Source: Manis javanica (taxonomy: Eukaryota > Chordata > Mammalia > Pholidota > Manidae). Taken from it: 64,000 bases of DNA. Positions 50,791 to 62,700 of the stretch are shown here, in pieces. Below the pieces are notes generated by a model. That model searched no databases. It saw only the letters and a list, made by a program, of their open reading frames with translations, and was not told the DNA's origin. Each line of letters opens with the position of its first letter. The first letter of the stretch is position 1. The position numbers were made by a program, and so were the translations under genes. Where the stretch lies: positions 9,936,001 to 10,000,000 of the forward strand of contig NC_133166.1 in assembly GCF_040802235.1 (NCBI RefSeq). Direction: 5' to 3'.

Positions 50791-51059
50791 GGCTAATCTC
50801 CTTGGGAGGCTCCTACACCACATCCCTGCCCGGCTGAGGGGTGGCTCCTGAGAAGAGGTGTCTCCTCTCTGAGTGGGGCCAGCTCTGTGGGGCTGCTGGT
50901 CTGACACCATCAAGCAGAGTCTGTGAGAAACACGCAAGGGTGTTTCTCTCTCTCCACTCACCATCTTTTTGCTGCAAAGAATTAAATTGTTCTCTAATGA
51001 CACACACTTCCTCTCAGGGTGAGGCACACCCAGCCGGTCAAAACCACCCAAATTAAATT

Positions 51060-51610
51060 AAGAAAAATCCTCTTAATTCCTCTAGGTACACATCTTTGAG
51101 TTTTGCTGGATTGTTGCCATTTTCCCAGGGGCTAAGCCAGAGGTAGATTTGAGGAACAGCAAATAAGAACAATACACTAATAAGGGTAACAACCACAGTA
51201 ACATTAAAACATCTACCATTTATTATCTCCAAATTCCATGTTCCATAAAAGCAATTTGTTCTCACAGAAAACTCAGAAAATGACAGAAATGTGCGTGGAG
51301 TTTTTTTTTTTTTTGTAAAAACAAACCTAAGATCTATCATTTCTCTACTCAAACCACTGTTAACATTTTGCTGTATGTATTTTCTTTTAAAAATGATCTT
51401 TCTATGCATTTTATATCATGCTCTGATCATATAACATTACATGGTAAATATTTCCCCATGAATTATGTTCTTTAAAACATAACTATAAATGATATGTAAC
51501 ATTCTGTTATGGGGTTGCTCTGTAATTAGTTGGCCAATCTCTTGTTAGACATTTAAATCCCATCTTCTCCAACTTTTGATTATTATATTATTACAACTCT
51601 GAGCAGACAT
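51060..51610 (-). repeat. LINE-1/HAL1 3' fragment, minus strand
   Basis: AT-rich DNA with a T-run at 51300-51315, CATTTTATATCATGCTCTGATCATATAAC and ACTTTTGATTATTATATTATTACAACTC matches the complement of an old L1/HAL1 3' region. Confidence 0.55.
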
Positions 51611-51659
51611 TGCCTCATTGAGATGTACCACTGGTCTCTAACATCATCTCATTTCCTCA

Positions 51660-51800
51660 TCTGAAGCCTCCAGAGTAGACATGACAGTGTTTATAGAAAT
51701 GAAGGAACTGGCATTTAAAGAGAGTAAGGAACTATCCCAAGGTCAGAGGCAGGTTTTGAATCCAGGTCTAACTCCTGAGCCAGCCCCTCATTATCACACC
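51660..51800 (-). repeat. MIR SINE fragment, minus strand
   Basis: GAAGGAACTGGCATTTAAAGAGAGTAAGGAACTATCCCAAGGTCAGAGGC is the complement of MIR. Confidence 0.6.
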
Positions 51801-52265
51801 CTGGGTGTGCTTGGCTCACTCTGTGCCACACTGAGTGTTCCATCTTCCCAGAGCATCACTGCTTATGACCGAGGAATGTTCCTGTACTCTTCCTTTGTCC
51901 AAAATCCTAATCCTAGTCTCCCTCCTTTCATATTCTCATGGACACCCTGGTCCCTTAATAAGATGCAGGCCTTTGCAGTTAAATACTGTCCATTGGAAAG
52001 TTCCCAGGCAGCTGGGCTGATGCAACTGATGGCCCCCAACTGCTGCCCCATATGTTCTCACCCTCCTTCGTTCTCAGCTGTTCTCACATAGGCAGGCTGT
52101 GAGGTTGAGCTCGTCTTCATGTTGTACAACTGAATCCTGATATACTCACTAAGCCCTCACGGTTATTTGTACTCCATTTATATTTTCAACAATTTCCAAG
52201 ATCTGAGGTGCCCTTGGCAACTCAGCACATGTTAGACAGGCTGCTAAACTTAAAAAAAAAAAAAT
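51801..52265. other. Intergenic DNA, nothing recognised
   Basis: The 136-codon frame at 51681-52091 overlaps a MIR and has no domain signature. Confidence 0.4.
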
Positions 52266-52269
52266 GCAT

Positions 52270-53487
52270 CAAGCTCGAACTTCTCTTTTGAATTCCAGAC
52301 TTATATATCCAATGGTTTAATTGATACCCTTTTGCAGATGCTTTGAAATGTACTGTGTCCAAATAAGAATTCTTGATGTTTTCTTTCAAATCTGTCTGTG
52401 GCCGTCTAGCCCCCTCCTTAGTTTGCAGAACTTTGAAGCCCAGACCAGTGGCTGAACCAGGTTTGACCTGAGCGCATCATAGCAATCTCAGCTCCATTGC
52501 TGGGTATTTCTATTCCTGGCCTCCAGCAAGGGGTGGTCAGTGAAATTTAAAGGAATTGTTGGACTAGAGCATTTCTAGGTACAAATTTTCCTCGAGATAA
52601 AGAAGAGGCTGTATTAGACATTTCTTATGCAGCACTTCAAGTCAGCTCAGCCTCACCTCTTGCTCAAGCCACCTCCCTGGCGATCAATTACTCGCAAGAT
52701 TCTACCAACTTCCCACTGTTGCAACTTCAGGCTGCTGCTGAGCTCCTCTTGTTTCCTGCCCCGGGGCTCCCCATCTACCCAGCCACCACTCCAATCCAGG
52801 AAGCCATCATCATCACTCATTTGAACTCCTTCAAGCTCCTTAATTGATCTGATCTCTCCAACTCCTGGCCATCCCCAATATCACAGCTGGATATTCCCAC
52901 AGCATATTCTAGACATCACAGCCTGAGTGATCTTTAAAAATATAACCTAATTCATGCTAACTACCTGCTTCCAACCTTTCAAGGACTTTGCATTATATTT
53001 TGAGTAAAATCTGAACTCCTTACTACGGCCCGTAAGGCCTCACATGATCTGGCCACCAGTCCACATCTCCAATCTTTACTTTCTCCTTGCCAAACTGGCT
53101 TCTTACGTCTTACACATTTAGAACCTTCACTATGCAGATCCCTCTGCCTGGTACACTTGTCCCCTAACACTCCCCATGGCTAGATCCTTTTTATCAGACA
53201 GACATCAGTTTTAATATCTACCTTCTTAGAGAGACCTTTCTGATCACCCAGAATGAAGCAATCACCTGTTATTCTTTCTTACGACAGTATGTTTTTCTTC
53301 ATAGCCCCTATGGTAAGCTGAAATTACTTACTTATCTGTTCACTCCTTAATCGCTTGTCTCCCTGATTAAGTTAGAATCTTTCATAGCAAAGGACAGATT
53401 TTTATTCTCCATTATATACCCAGGTCCTTGTAAAATACCTGCTTAGAATATGTGCTCAATCAATATTTGTTGAGTGAATGAATAAAT
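52270..53487 (+). repeat. LINE-2, long 3' portion, + strand
   Basis: The left part (GAATTCCAGACTTATATATCC) fits the L2 ORF end. From 52930 the match is clear: AAGGACTTTGCATTATATTTTGAGTAAAATCTGAACTCCTTACTACGGCC, GGCCTCACATGATCTGGCC, CCCTCTGCCTGG, and the tail GAATATGTGCTCAATCAATATTTGTTGAGTGAATGAATAAA. This is one of the longest L2 copies in the window; its frame is destroyed. Confidence 0.82.
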
Positions 53488-53529
53488 TGTGATAATAACA
53501 GTATCAGTTGCCATTTAATGAGGTCATTT

Positions 53530-53628
53530 TTTGTGAGTTCAGATCCTGGCTCTGCCACTTATTAGCTCTGTGAGCTTAAGCAAGTATCTTAACCACTCTG
53601 TACCTCGGGTTTTCTCATCTTAAGTGGG
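53530..53628 (+). repeat. MIR SINE, 5' portion, + strand
   Basis: GAGTTCAGATCCTGGCTCTGCCACTTATTAGCTCTGTGAGCTTAAGCAAG is a clear MIR. It is split at 53628 by a solo LTR and resumes at 53955. Confidence 0.92.
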
Positions 53629-53954
53629 TGTGGGTAAAATTGCAATATTTCCAGAATCTCTTGCCTGGTCTTAGTGTATCTCCATATCAATAGGTGTTTC
53701 CAAGGGTGGAGAGAAATTGCCCATCTCCGTATTAATAGGTGATTACAAGGCTGGTGGAGAGCGAGCTGGCACTGGGAAGGGAGAGGTTTGGTGAGGCCTT
53801 GGCAGCTGGGTAGCGAGAGACACGGGAGAGCAGGAGTAGACAACTGCTTGCAAGCAATAACCGAGCTTCTCCCACCTCACTTCTCTGTCTGGATGATTTC
53901 GGCTTATAAGGTTATTTGCCCTGGACTGGGAACATATTTTCCCCTGGAGTTATC
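53629..53954 (+). mobile_element. Solo LTR, unnamed family, copy 2, inserted in a MIR
   Basis: It starts TGTGGGTAAAATTGCAATATTTCC, like the copy at 42327, and ends near CCCCTGGAGTTATC. GTGGG lies on both sides (53624-53628 and 53955-53959), a 5-bp target-site duplication of MIR sequence. Length is 326 bases. The signal is decayed to GCAATAACC at about 53854. Confidence 0.88.
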
Positions 53955-54100
53955 GTGGGGATAATAATAGTACCTAATTGAGTTGTCAGAATAATTCAAT
54001 TATTTGTTATATGTGAAGAACTTAAAGCAGCGCCTGGCAAATATTAAGCACTATGTAAATGCTTAGCTGCTATTGTTGTTATTATTATTAGCTCTGCCAG
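53955..54100 (+). repeat. MIR SINE, 3' portion, + strand
   Basis: GGATAATAATAGTACCTAATTGAGTTGTCAG and AGCGCCTGGCAAATATTAAGCACTATG continue the interrupted MIR. Confidence 0.92.
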
Positions 54101-54484
54101 GAAATTGAGATTTAGGAAGATTAGAGTCATCTAGCCAATAATTGGCAGCCTGGAATCCCAACCAACTGAAAGTATAAATGAACAAAGATACCTTCACTTT
54201 AGCAAAATCATTAGAAGGGAAAGTTATTGATGTGCAATATTGAAATTGTCTAACACCTTATAAATTTTGCCGTTTGCTTCTGAATGGTTTTAAAAGCATA
54301 AGCAGGTGGCACTGTTTCCAAGGATACGTGTGTAAAAATAGGAACAAAAATGGCTTAATATAATCACACTTTTCAAAATTTCAAAACTGTGTAGTGTATG
54401 ATCATAAAATGTGTATGTGGAAAAAGAACAGGGAAAAACAAGTGAGAAGCTCTAAAGGCATCTATAGATGCACACTTTCCTTTT

Positions 54485-54900
54485 TAATCCCCTCCCATCT
54501 GGCTTCCCTACCGTCCACTGAAACTGCTCCCACCGAGGTCACCAATGGCTTTCCAACTGCCAAGCCCAACAGCAGTTTCTGGACCTGAGTTTACTAGATT
54601 ACCTGAGGCATTTGCTGTTGTTAACAAATAATGCCCCTTTTGTAACTGTGCTCTTAGTGCCACCACCCCTGCTCTCCTGACTGGCCTACGTCTCTGACTC
54701 CACTTGGCCACCTTGCTGCCCCATCACTCTGTGTCCTCCCTGGGGTTCAACCCCTGCTCCACTTCCCTCGTACTTCCCTCCCCCTCCTGAGATAATACCA
54801 CCCAAGGCCATCCCACCAATTCTCGGCTCTTCCTACATCTCTAACCAGAGACTCCTGACATCATAGTCCAGACTCAATTGCTGGCCATTTCCCTGAGGAG
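54485..54900 (+). pseudogene. LINE-2 reverse-transcriptase fragment, degenerate
   Basis: The translated segment ending TAPTEVTNGFPTAKPNSSF corresponds to the L2 ORF2 segment before the catalytic region, and GCCACCACCCCTGCTCTCCTG...CTGGCCTACGTCTCTGACTCC continues it. Frameshifts and stops break it. It belongs to an L2 insertion separate from the one ending at 53487, because it is ORF sequence lying 3' of a complete L2 tail. Confidence 0.65.
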
Positions 54901-55720
54901 TTGGAATTTCAGAATCAGGAGTTCTGAAACAGGTACTTTCCTTTTCATCTAATTGCTGCTGCTATGAACCCTCACCCGCCTTTTCCTGGGCATCCCGCCA
55001 TGCCATCCTGCTGGGCCCTCTACCCCTAATTTCATCTCCAATCCATTCTCAACGCTCCTGGGCAATACATTCTACAACATGGAAACCCAAGCTTCCACTT
55101 CCTAAAACAGAAGAGTTGTTCCTGTAAGGCCGACCCTCCCACAAATAACAACTACTAACTATAGAACAAAAACCAAAAACCAGTTACCTGGAGGCATTGC
55201 AGGGGAACCAAAAACAGGCAGATAGTGGATAAGAGCCAGCACTTGGAAGAATGAAATGTCATATGTGAGTGTTGCATGTTTTATGGATTTTTGCCTGAAA
55301 AGAAACCCCAGTCAGTACTAAGCAGGGCAACTAAACTCAGCGAGAAGCCTGCAGTCTTACTAGAGAGAAGAATCAGAGGAAAGCATTCAGGTAATGGCAG
55401 CTGTAAATTGGGAAATCCAAGAAAGGAGAAAAAAACTTCAGAACTCACTGTCAAAGGGTCTGTACTGGTCACTTTTGTATTCTGTTACTTCTAAAATAAT
55501 TTATTATTGCTTTTCTTATCACAAAAGTAATGCATAGGATATTTAGATGATATAGGAGAGCAAGGGAAGATAATTCATTATTCAATAATTACTCACTGAG
55601 CACCAATTATGTGCCATGGATTATCTGTGGTACTGGGAACCCAACTTTAAAAAAAAATCCTTACTTTTCCTCTAGTAGGTGAGTCACACAAAGGAAAACA
55701 AGCAAATAGATGTGTAATAT
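54901..55720. other. Intergenic DNA, possible L1 trace
   Basis: About 55497-55570 (TTATTATTGCTTTTCTTATCACAAAAGTAATGC) resembles old L1/HAL1 sequence. Nothing else is named. Confidence 0.4.
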
Positions 55721-55726
55721 ACAGTT

Positions 55727-56070
55727 GGCTCCTGAACAACACAGGGGTCAGGGTTGTTGATCCCCACACAGTTGAAAATCTGCATATAAATTTTGACTCC
55801 CCCAAAAGTTAACCACTAAGAGCCTACTGTTGACCCAAAGCCTTACTGATAACATAAACCATCGTTAACACATATTTTGTATGTTATATGTATTATATAC
55901 TGCATTCTTACAATAAAATAAGCTGGAGAAAAGAAGTTTTCTTTTCAAATTATTGCAAATCTCCAAAAACACTTTCTAATATTCATAGAAAAAATAAATT
56001 ATTCAAAAAATGTGCATATATTTGGACCCATGTAGTTCAAACCCATGTCTGTCAAGGGTCAACTACAATA
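55727..56070. mobile_element. Non-autonomous DNA transposon (pogo/Tigger-like MITE)
   Basis: The left end CAGTTGGCTCCTGAACAACACAGGGGT is an imperfect inverted repeat of the right end, whose complement reads TAGTTGACCCTTGACAGACATGGG. The left end is preceded by TA. About 340 bases with an AT-rich centre and no transposase. Confidence 0.75.
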
Positions 56071-57635
56071 CCCAAAATGGGAATTCCAAGAAAATTAGTC
56101 AATGTTGCTGGACAAAACAGAACAAGAGAGAGAGAATATTAGAATGCTAAAAGTGGGCACTTATAGGAAGTATTTATTTTTGATTGAAAACATTTTAGCT
56201 CATTCCAGTTACTTTAGAAATTACAAATAGCAAATATCAAAGACACAAATATTTTCCTTTTAGATACCTCATTTGTAGTTTAGTGTATGTTATGCTTTTA
56301 CCTGTAAAATGCTAAAATATAGCCTATGTAGGTACAATCTAGGTTTTGTGGCTGAATCCCTCTATGGAGCTGCACACTTTGGGCCAACTTCTTAAAACCC
56401 TGAATTGACTTAGTGTTTTGGTGTTATTTAGATACAGTATGAACTTACTTCTCTGTCATTTGCAGAAGATATTATTACAGTCAGAGAAGAGCTGTAATGA
56501 ACAGTCATCTTCCGTCATCTGTCATCTCCCTTAGGTCTAATGAGATACTGCTATTATCTCCTGATGAAATACTGCTCTACAAAACCCTGCCCTGTCATGT
56601 TATTCCTGCAGATCTTACAGAAGCAATCTGAGCTCAAGCCATATTAACTACTGTTTCATGTCTCCACTTATCTCTAAGTAATCACGTATTTTAATGATCT
56701 TCTATTTCCTGTGGATTGTACAGAAGTTCTCTTGGGAACTAATTCAAATAGTTGATTTTTCTTTTTTTTGAAATTTTTACCTGGATGGACATTTCTCCTC
56801 TGAAGAAGCCTGTCTTCAAATTCTATTTTGAAAAGAGCGTATATGAGTAGCACAGTTCATTTCACATGGTGCCTTTGGGCAGACCTTAACTAAAACATTC
56901 GTTTTATTTCCTTAAGTTTACCTTTTAAATAACTACTATTTGGTTCTGTCAGTGGTTGAAGAGGGTAAAGAGCTTGAGATACACAGCACATGGGCCAGGG
57001 TGCAAACATTCCTCAGTGTGGAGGGCTAGGACACACTTCCAATCAAATCAGGGTACACAACTGACACACTATCACGACAGTGGGGGAGACTTCTGCAGCC
57101 CTCCTCTGCAGGGAGGGCTCCGGACCCCCTGTTCCTTCTCCTCCTTCCCAAGGAGGAGCAGGGATGCCCCACTTCCAGGCCTTTGCAGGTGTTCCCAGCC
57201 ACACCCCCTGTGTTCCAATATCTGGACTGCCTTCCATGCTGACGCTCATCGCTCTGATCCTAATTAGCTCTGCTGCCTGGTTCCCCTCTCTGGGCCTGCA
57301 TCCCTCTGACGATGGATGGGGTCAGACTAGATGAGAGCCAGGGTGGCTTCAGACTGATGTCGTGGCCCTCTTCCCTGCTCATGCCCATCCCCACAACCCA
57401 AAGATGGTTCACAAATGCAAGCTTCACCCTCCCAGGTTGGGGGTCAGCACAGTGTCCTCACAGTCTCATGGAGGAAAGATGAATGACCTCAGGAACCTCA
57501 GACTGTCTTCTTCCTTCTGGACTTTCACTGTGCCGTTAAGCCTCATCAGGGTGACAGCGGGTGGTCCACCTTAGGTCTTGCGTAGGAAGGTGTGGAGCAT
57601 AAGTAAGCCCAGGAAGGCTGTGGCTGGCCTGGATT
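56071..57635. other. Intergenic DNA, nothing recognised
   Basis: Includes a GC-richer stretch at about 57080-57340 with 84- to 103-codon frames on both strands but no domain. It is too CpG-poor for a typical island. Confidence 0.4.
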
Positions 57636-57639
57636 TAGC

Positions 57640-57800
57640 CCCCAGAATCAGGAGACTTGGGCTTGAGAGCTGACCTAGACCCTAAATGGCGCACGTCCTT
57701 TTGTAAATCACTAACTGTAACCTTGTCTGCTCATCTGTAGAATGTGGCTAACAAGCCCTCTGCTACCACCTCACAGGATTGTCTGAACACCGAAGTGAGG
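57640..57800 (+). repeat. MIR SINE, + strand
   Basis: AATCAGGAGACTTGGGCTTGAGAGC and GTCTGCTCATCTGTAGAATGTGGCTAAC fit MIR. Confidence 0.65.
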
Positions 57801-57849
57801 AAACTCACTCAACAAACATCATTTTTCTTAAAAAGATAACATACGTGCG

Positions 57850-57990
57850 TATGAATCACTTGGGGATCTTATTAAAGTGCAAATTCTGATTCAGAAGGTC
57901 AGGGGTAGGGCCCCCAATTCTACATTTCTAACCACCTTCAGGGTGAGGCTGACTGATACTGCTGTTGCTCAAGTGGGCCACCCTTGATGA
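57850..57990 (+). mobile_element. MER5-like hAT MITE
   Basis: TATGAATCACTTGGGGATCTTATTAAAGTGCAAATTCTGATTCAGAAGGTCAGGGGTAGGGCCC and ATTTCTAACCACC...GCTGACTGATACTGCTG follow MER5A order. Confidence 0.88.
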
Positions 57991-58009
57991 ACAAGGACAT
58001 AAATGAATA

Positions 58010-58220
58010 ACATCTTTGAAAGTGAAAATAACAATTTATCTAAATCTCACCACCCTAATACTACTCTCCCTCCTCTGATATTTTCTCATTTAACATTACA
58101 TCTTAAATAGTTTCCATGTTTCTGTGAATTATACAGATTGCAAAGTTTCTGTAATTATTATTTTTAAGTAGTTGTACAATATCCCATAGTGCTGGAATAG
58201 CATCACTTATCCAGGCCTTT
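58010..58220 (-). repeat. Old LINE-1/HAL1 fragment, minus strand
   Basis: TTGTACAATATCCCATAGTGCTGGAATAGCATCAC matches the complement of an old L1 3' end. Confidence 0.55.
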
Positions 58221-58454
58221 GATGTTGGGCTTCAAGGTTCGTATGGTTGGGCCAGGGAGTCCTCAGGAAGCAGCTGCCAGGGAAACACAGCCCGCTCCAG
58301 GGACGGCTGGGGGTGTTTTGTGCTTCCCCCCTAGGGTTGATCTGTAGATGTAAACTGGCTCCTACAGACTATGAACATCTTATGAATTCTTGTTACTTTT
58401 GACATGTTATTTTCTCAAAGGCCAACAAAATTATACATATGCACATATTTTGAT

Positions 58455-59117
58455 TATTAATAATCTATGTTCTGCTTGTATGCTGTTGGTGGGAATGTAA
58501 AATGGTGCACTACTGTGGGAGACAGTATGGAGTTCCCTCAGAAAGTTAAGAGTAGAATTACCTATGGCCCAACAATCCCACTTCGGGGTATTTATCCAAA
58601 AGAATTGAAATCAGGATCTAGAAGAAATATTTACAGTCCCACGTACACTGCAGCATTGCTCACAACAGCAAAAGGGTAGAAATAACCTATTGTCTCTCAG
58701 TGGATAAATGGATAAAGTAAATGTGGTGCATACATACAGTGGAATATTAGTCAGCCTGAAAAAAATTGGAAATCCTGCCATATGTGACAACACAGGTGAA
58801 TCTTGAGGACATGATACTGAGTGAAATAAGCCAGTCACAGAAGGACAGTTACCTTATGATTCCACTTATATGAGATTATCTACAATAGCCAAACTTATAG
58901 AAGCAGAGAGTAGAATGGTAGGTGCCAGGGGATCCCTGAAGGGGAATATGGGAAGTTGCTATTCAATAGGTACAAAGTTTCACTTATACAAGATTAATAA
59001 GTTCTAGAGATCTGCTGTACAATGTAATGCCTATAGTTAACAGTATGGTATTACACATTTAAAATTTGGTTAAGAGGGTAGGTCTCAAGTTTAGCGTTCT
59101 TACAACACACACAAAAA
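58455..59117 (+). repeat. LINE-1 3' end, 5'-truncated, + strand
   Basis: GCTGTTGGTGGGAATGTAAAATGGTGC, CCCAACAATCCCACTTCGGGGTATTTATCC, GGATAAATGGATAAAGTAAATGTGG and GAGTGAAATAAGCCAGTCAC are L1 ORF2 3' sequence. The 3' UTR (GTTAACAGTATGGTATTACACATTTAAAATTTGG) and an A-rich end near 59110 follow. This L1 tail type is widespread in mammals and differs from the tail of the copy at 4565. Confidence 0.93.
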
Positions 59118-60725
59118 AAGTTACTTATAGAAAAATATAAAAAACGACAATGGTCCTAATACCATGGCTGACATTTTGATTCTTTCAGCTTTCTCAATCA
59201 TTAATTTATTCAGTAAACACTTACTATATACTTAGAATGTGCCAGGTACTGTGCTATGCATTGAAGTTCATGTAGGGATCTCTAGGCATGTACAAAATTA
59301 CTCTACTTATATAGGTACATCAATCTACCTATATAACAAAATTTTATGTAATACTATAATTATATTAATTGTATGTAATATATATTTAAAGATGCTTTTA
59401 TTCATAATGTTTTATGTGAATAGAAGAACAAAACAATCCTTCAGTGAGCCAAGTATATACAAAATAGTCTAATAAGTGGGGAGAATGGCAAGTAGTTTAT
59501 GATTACTAGGCTATAAAGTGCAAGATGGGCCTGCAGCAGATGAAGAAATTGGGCTAGAGTTAGATAATTTCCTGGAGGTGACATGTCTAGATGGAGAAGG
59601 ACTAGAATCTGGGTTTTCTGACTTTTAGTCCTAAGTGTTTGTAACAACCTCAAAGACAGCAAATACACAGCATACATGTTACCATGCCTTCAACCATGCC
59701 TGTGACAGACAGTGCTAATTGATCACAGAACTCCAGCTGGGCCCAAATGGCAGCTTCTGAATGCTTTTCAACCTTACTGGTACTCAGGTAGCCACCATTC
59801 ATCAGAGCTAGCATACACATTGAAATCTATTTGCTGTTCTTAATTTACATCATTCCAGCTAGGTGCTTCCTCTGAAGCTGTTAAAAAAGATCTTCAGAAG
59901 CAAAGTTACTAATTCGAGTAGTCCCATTTCAGCACATTCTAAATTACTGTCTAGTGGGCCTGTGCCAGGTCATACACCAAGTGTTTTACATGCTTTCTCT
60001 CTCTTAATCCTCACTTCAATGGCATGAGGGAGGTAGAATACATAGATCATGTACCCAGGGGTCTGGCAATAAGCATCTTAATTGTTCTAAAGATTATCCA
60101 TTAAAAATTACAACAATTGAGGAACAACTGGGTATGGTGGCGATGCATCTGGCTGGGTTGTAAATGACTGGTAGGCATGTCTGAGAGGCTCAGTCAATGC
60201 AACAGTGATGGTGTGGCGTAAATGATAACACATGATTGCTGTCACCTCATTATAGATAGCTTGTAAAACAGAAGCTGGGATTATTCTTGTTTGTTTATAT
60301 TTTGGTGATAGAATATCTTTTATCTAAATTGATATTAATTTGTGTAAATTGATATTATACACCTCATCCCTTAATCCATATAATAAATCAGAACTAGAGA
60401 GAGAGAAAGAGAGAAGAGGAGAGGAGAAGCAGGTGTGGGTGGGGGAATAGATCTAGAAGTTGCTCGAGCTGGATCAAATGGCAGCAGGAAGAGCTGTTTT
60501 GAAGATAAGATAATCTAAACCTTGGAAATATCATTCTTCCACAGTAGGTGAAGTCACTGAGACCTCAGTCAGCAATCATTCTCTGTGCTGTCATTTTCTG
60601 TATATTGGCAATAAGGAAACTGAGGCTTGAAGAGGTTACATAGCTCACCTATACTATCCAGAGGTAGACCCAGAATTTCCACACTGGTCTCCCAGAATCC
60701 ACAGTCCAAGCTCTTTACAGCTTTT
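59118..60725. other. Intergenic DNA with MIR traces and a GA tract
   Basis: Minus-strand MIR-like fragments lie at about 59520-59640, 59955-60050 and 60600-60720 (AGGAAACTGAGGCTTGAAGAGGTTACATAGC). A (GA)n-rich stretch is at 60396-60430. AAATTGATATTA occurs twice at about 60328-60358. Confidence 0.55.
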
Positions 60726-62125
60726 ATATATATCTTCTATCCTTAGGAGGAAGGGAAGAAATTTCCAACTCATGCCTAAAAAAAAGCTTAAGGCAGTTGA
60801 GAGAAGCAGTTTAGAACTAGTTAAGATCAGGGAAAAAAAAAAGCACCAATCTGTGCATTGATGTTATTTTGTTTTGGGTTGTTTTCTTTATTGTCTTTAC
60901 AGGAAAAGAAAACATTAAGTAGTGGCATAATGTAGACTAATCTCTTCCCCTCGGTCATTCATGTCTGGAGGCACTTTAATAGCTGCTGAGCCTATGAACT
61001 ATGCTCGCTACTCGCTTGGTTGCAGCTAACTAACTTATCTAGTTTCTGGGGAATTCTCTCTAAAGTTGCATAGAGGCCTTGAGCCGAGGAAGGTAAGTGG
61101 CTAAGGCTTGAATGAAGACTCTTATCCAAGTCTGTCAAAGATAGGAATGAAGTCCTCTGCGTTACAGTTCTTAGGAAGTAGAAAGTTGAGTACAAATGTC
61201 TTGTCTGAAGAGAGGGGAGACTACAGCTGAGATATTGTCAAAGGTCAGGAGATGGGCTGAGTCAAAACAGAGCAGGAAAAGTTGAGATTCTGGGGGTCAT
61301 ATAGTAGGTGCCACAGGGTCTGAGCACAGGTGGGTCAGGTTAAAAGTACAGTATCTTCTTAAATGAATGCTTGGAGGGTCAGTTGCATTTCAGTGAAAGA
61401 AAACTCCACCAGTGGCTTAGACACACGCTCATCCTTCCATTGTTCATGCAGACACTTGGTGTGCGCACACCTTACCTGATGATCTACTCTGTGTTTGGCA
61501 TGGTTCTGAGCTCTTGGTAAACAAAGATGAGCAACATAACATGTGGTTTCTGGCTTGAAGGAGCTCCCAGTCCTGGTTCAGGAGAGAGAGACTGACATGA
61601 GTCATGACTCTCTGGAAGGGCTCTGGTTGACATGCTACGCCTTTATACTAATGTTTTATAAATGTGGAAAATCAGAGGAATGACTGCAAGTTGCCTTTAG
61701 TTACGGGAGCAGCTGGGCTTCTCCTAATACCACTGGAAACACTAGACCATGAAGCAAGGATCCCCAGGACCCAGGTTTCTCTGGGGGTGCAGCTGCTTCT
61801 CTTCCAAACTCCACCTTTAAATTCTGACCTTTTACATTTACATGAGTGACTGTAGGACTAGGTACCTGTATGGCTGTTCTCTCAGGAGGCTGCTGATTAG
61901 AGGCTTCCTGGTTTTGAAAAATGGACCTTATTTTTCTCAAAGTCCTTTTATCCCAGTTCCTTGGCTAGACAGAGACAAGAGTCTGCCAACCTACCGTTTT
62001 GCCTCTCATTCAACCTGGTTACAGGCACTTTTAATAATTTGATATTCTGTTGTGAGATGGTTTTGGTCAGAAGCCACTTTATTCTTTCAGCTCTGGTTGT
62101 AGGAGTAGATAATTAGGTACCTCTC
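60726..62125. other. Intergenic DNA, little recognised
   Basis: A piece of the 9286 repeat class lies at about 61435-61590 (AAGGAGCTCCCAGTCCTGG). No gene-like frame. Confidence 0.4.
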
Positions 62126-62129
62126 TCCA

Positions 62130-62700
62130 AGCCAACCATTCGTCGATTCTCCAAACATCTGCCGTGTGCTGTGCTGAGCCAAGAGCTATGCTAGGTTGGT
62201 ATACAGACACATAACCTGGATGTGGTCAGTGCCCCATCTCTCAGGGGTGGGGTGATAGACATTAAGCAAATAACACCACAAATTTTAATAAGAGCAGATA
62301 GAAGAGACTTGGCTATTGTGAGTGTATGGTAAGGGTGGACCTAATTTGCACTGGGACACAGGGAAGGCCTCTTTAAGAAAGAGACAGTAAGGCTGAGATT
62401 GGATATTGTGGGCACTAGCTGGCCAGAGTCAGGGGAACAGATTCCAGGCAGAGGGCATAGCATATGGGCAGACGATGAGCTGAAAAGAAGATGGTATCCT
62501 CTTCAAACTATCGCAGGCAATAGGTCTGTGGCATAGTCATGGTGGGGCAGAGTGCCACAGAAGGAGGGTGGCATGGTGGCTCAGAGCCAGGCCATGCAGG
62601 GCCTGTAGCACCTGGCAAAGAGTGTGAGTTTCATCCTGGGTGGCCTGGAAAGTCACAGAAGAGTCATAAGTAGGGAAGTATTATGATCTACTTATATTAA
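62130..62700 (+). repeat. Old interspersed repeat, long copy of the 9286 class
   Basis: GCCGTGTGCTGTGCTGAGCC, AGGGAAGGCCTCTTTAAGAAAG, GATTCCAGGCAGAGGGC, GCCATGCAGGGCCTGTAGCACC and GAGTTTCATCCTGGGTGG occur in the order seen at 9286-9790. Confidence 0.6.

Noticed and set aside
60120..60260. Possible small RNA gene in a stretch with mixed composition
   Set aside because: No tRNA-type A and B boxes at correct spacing, and no convincing fold could be made by eye.
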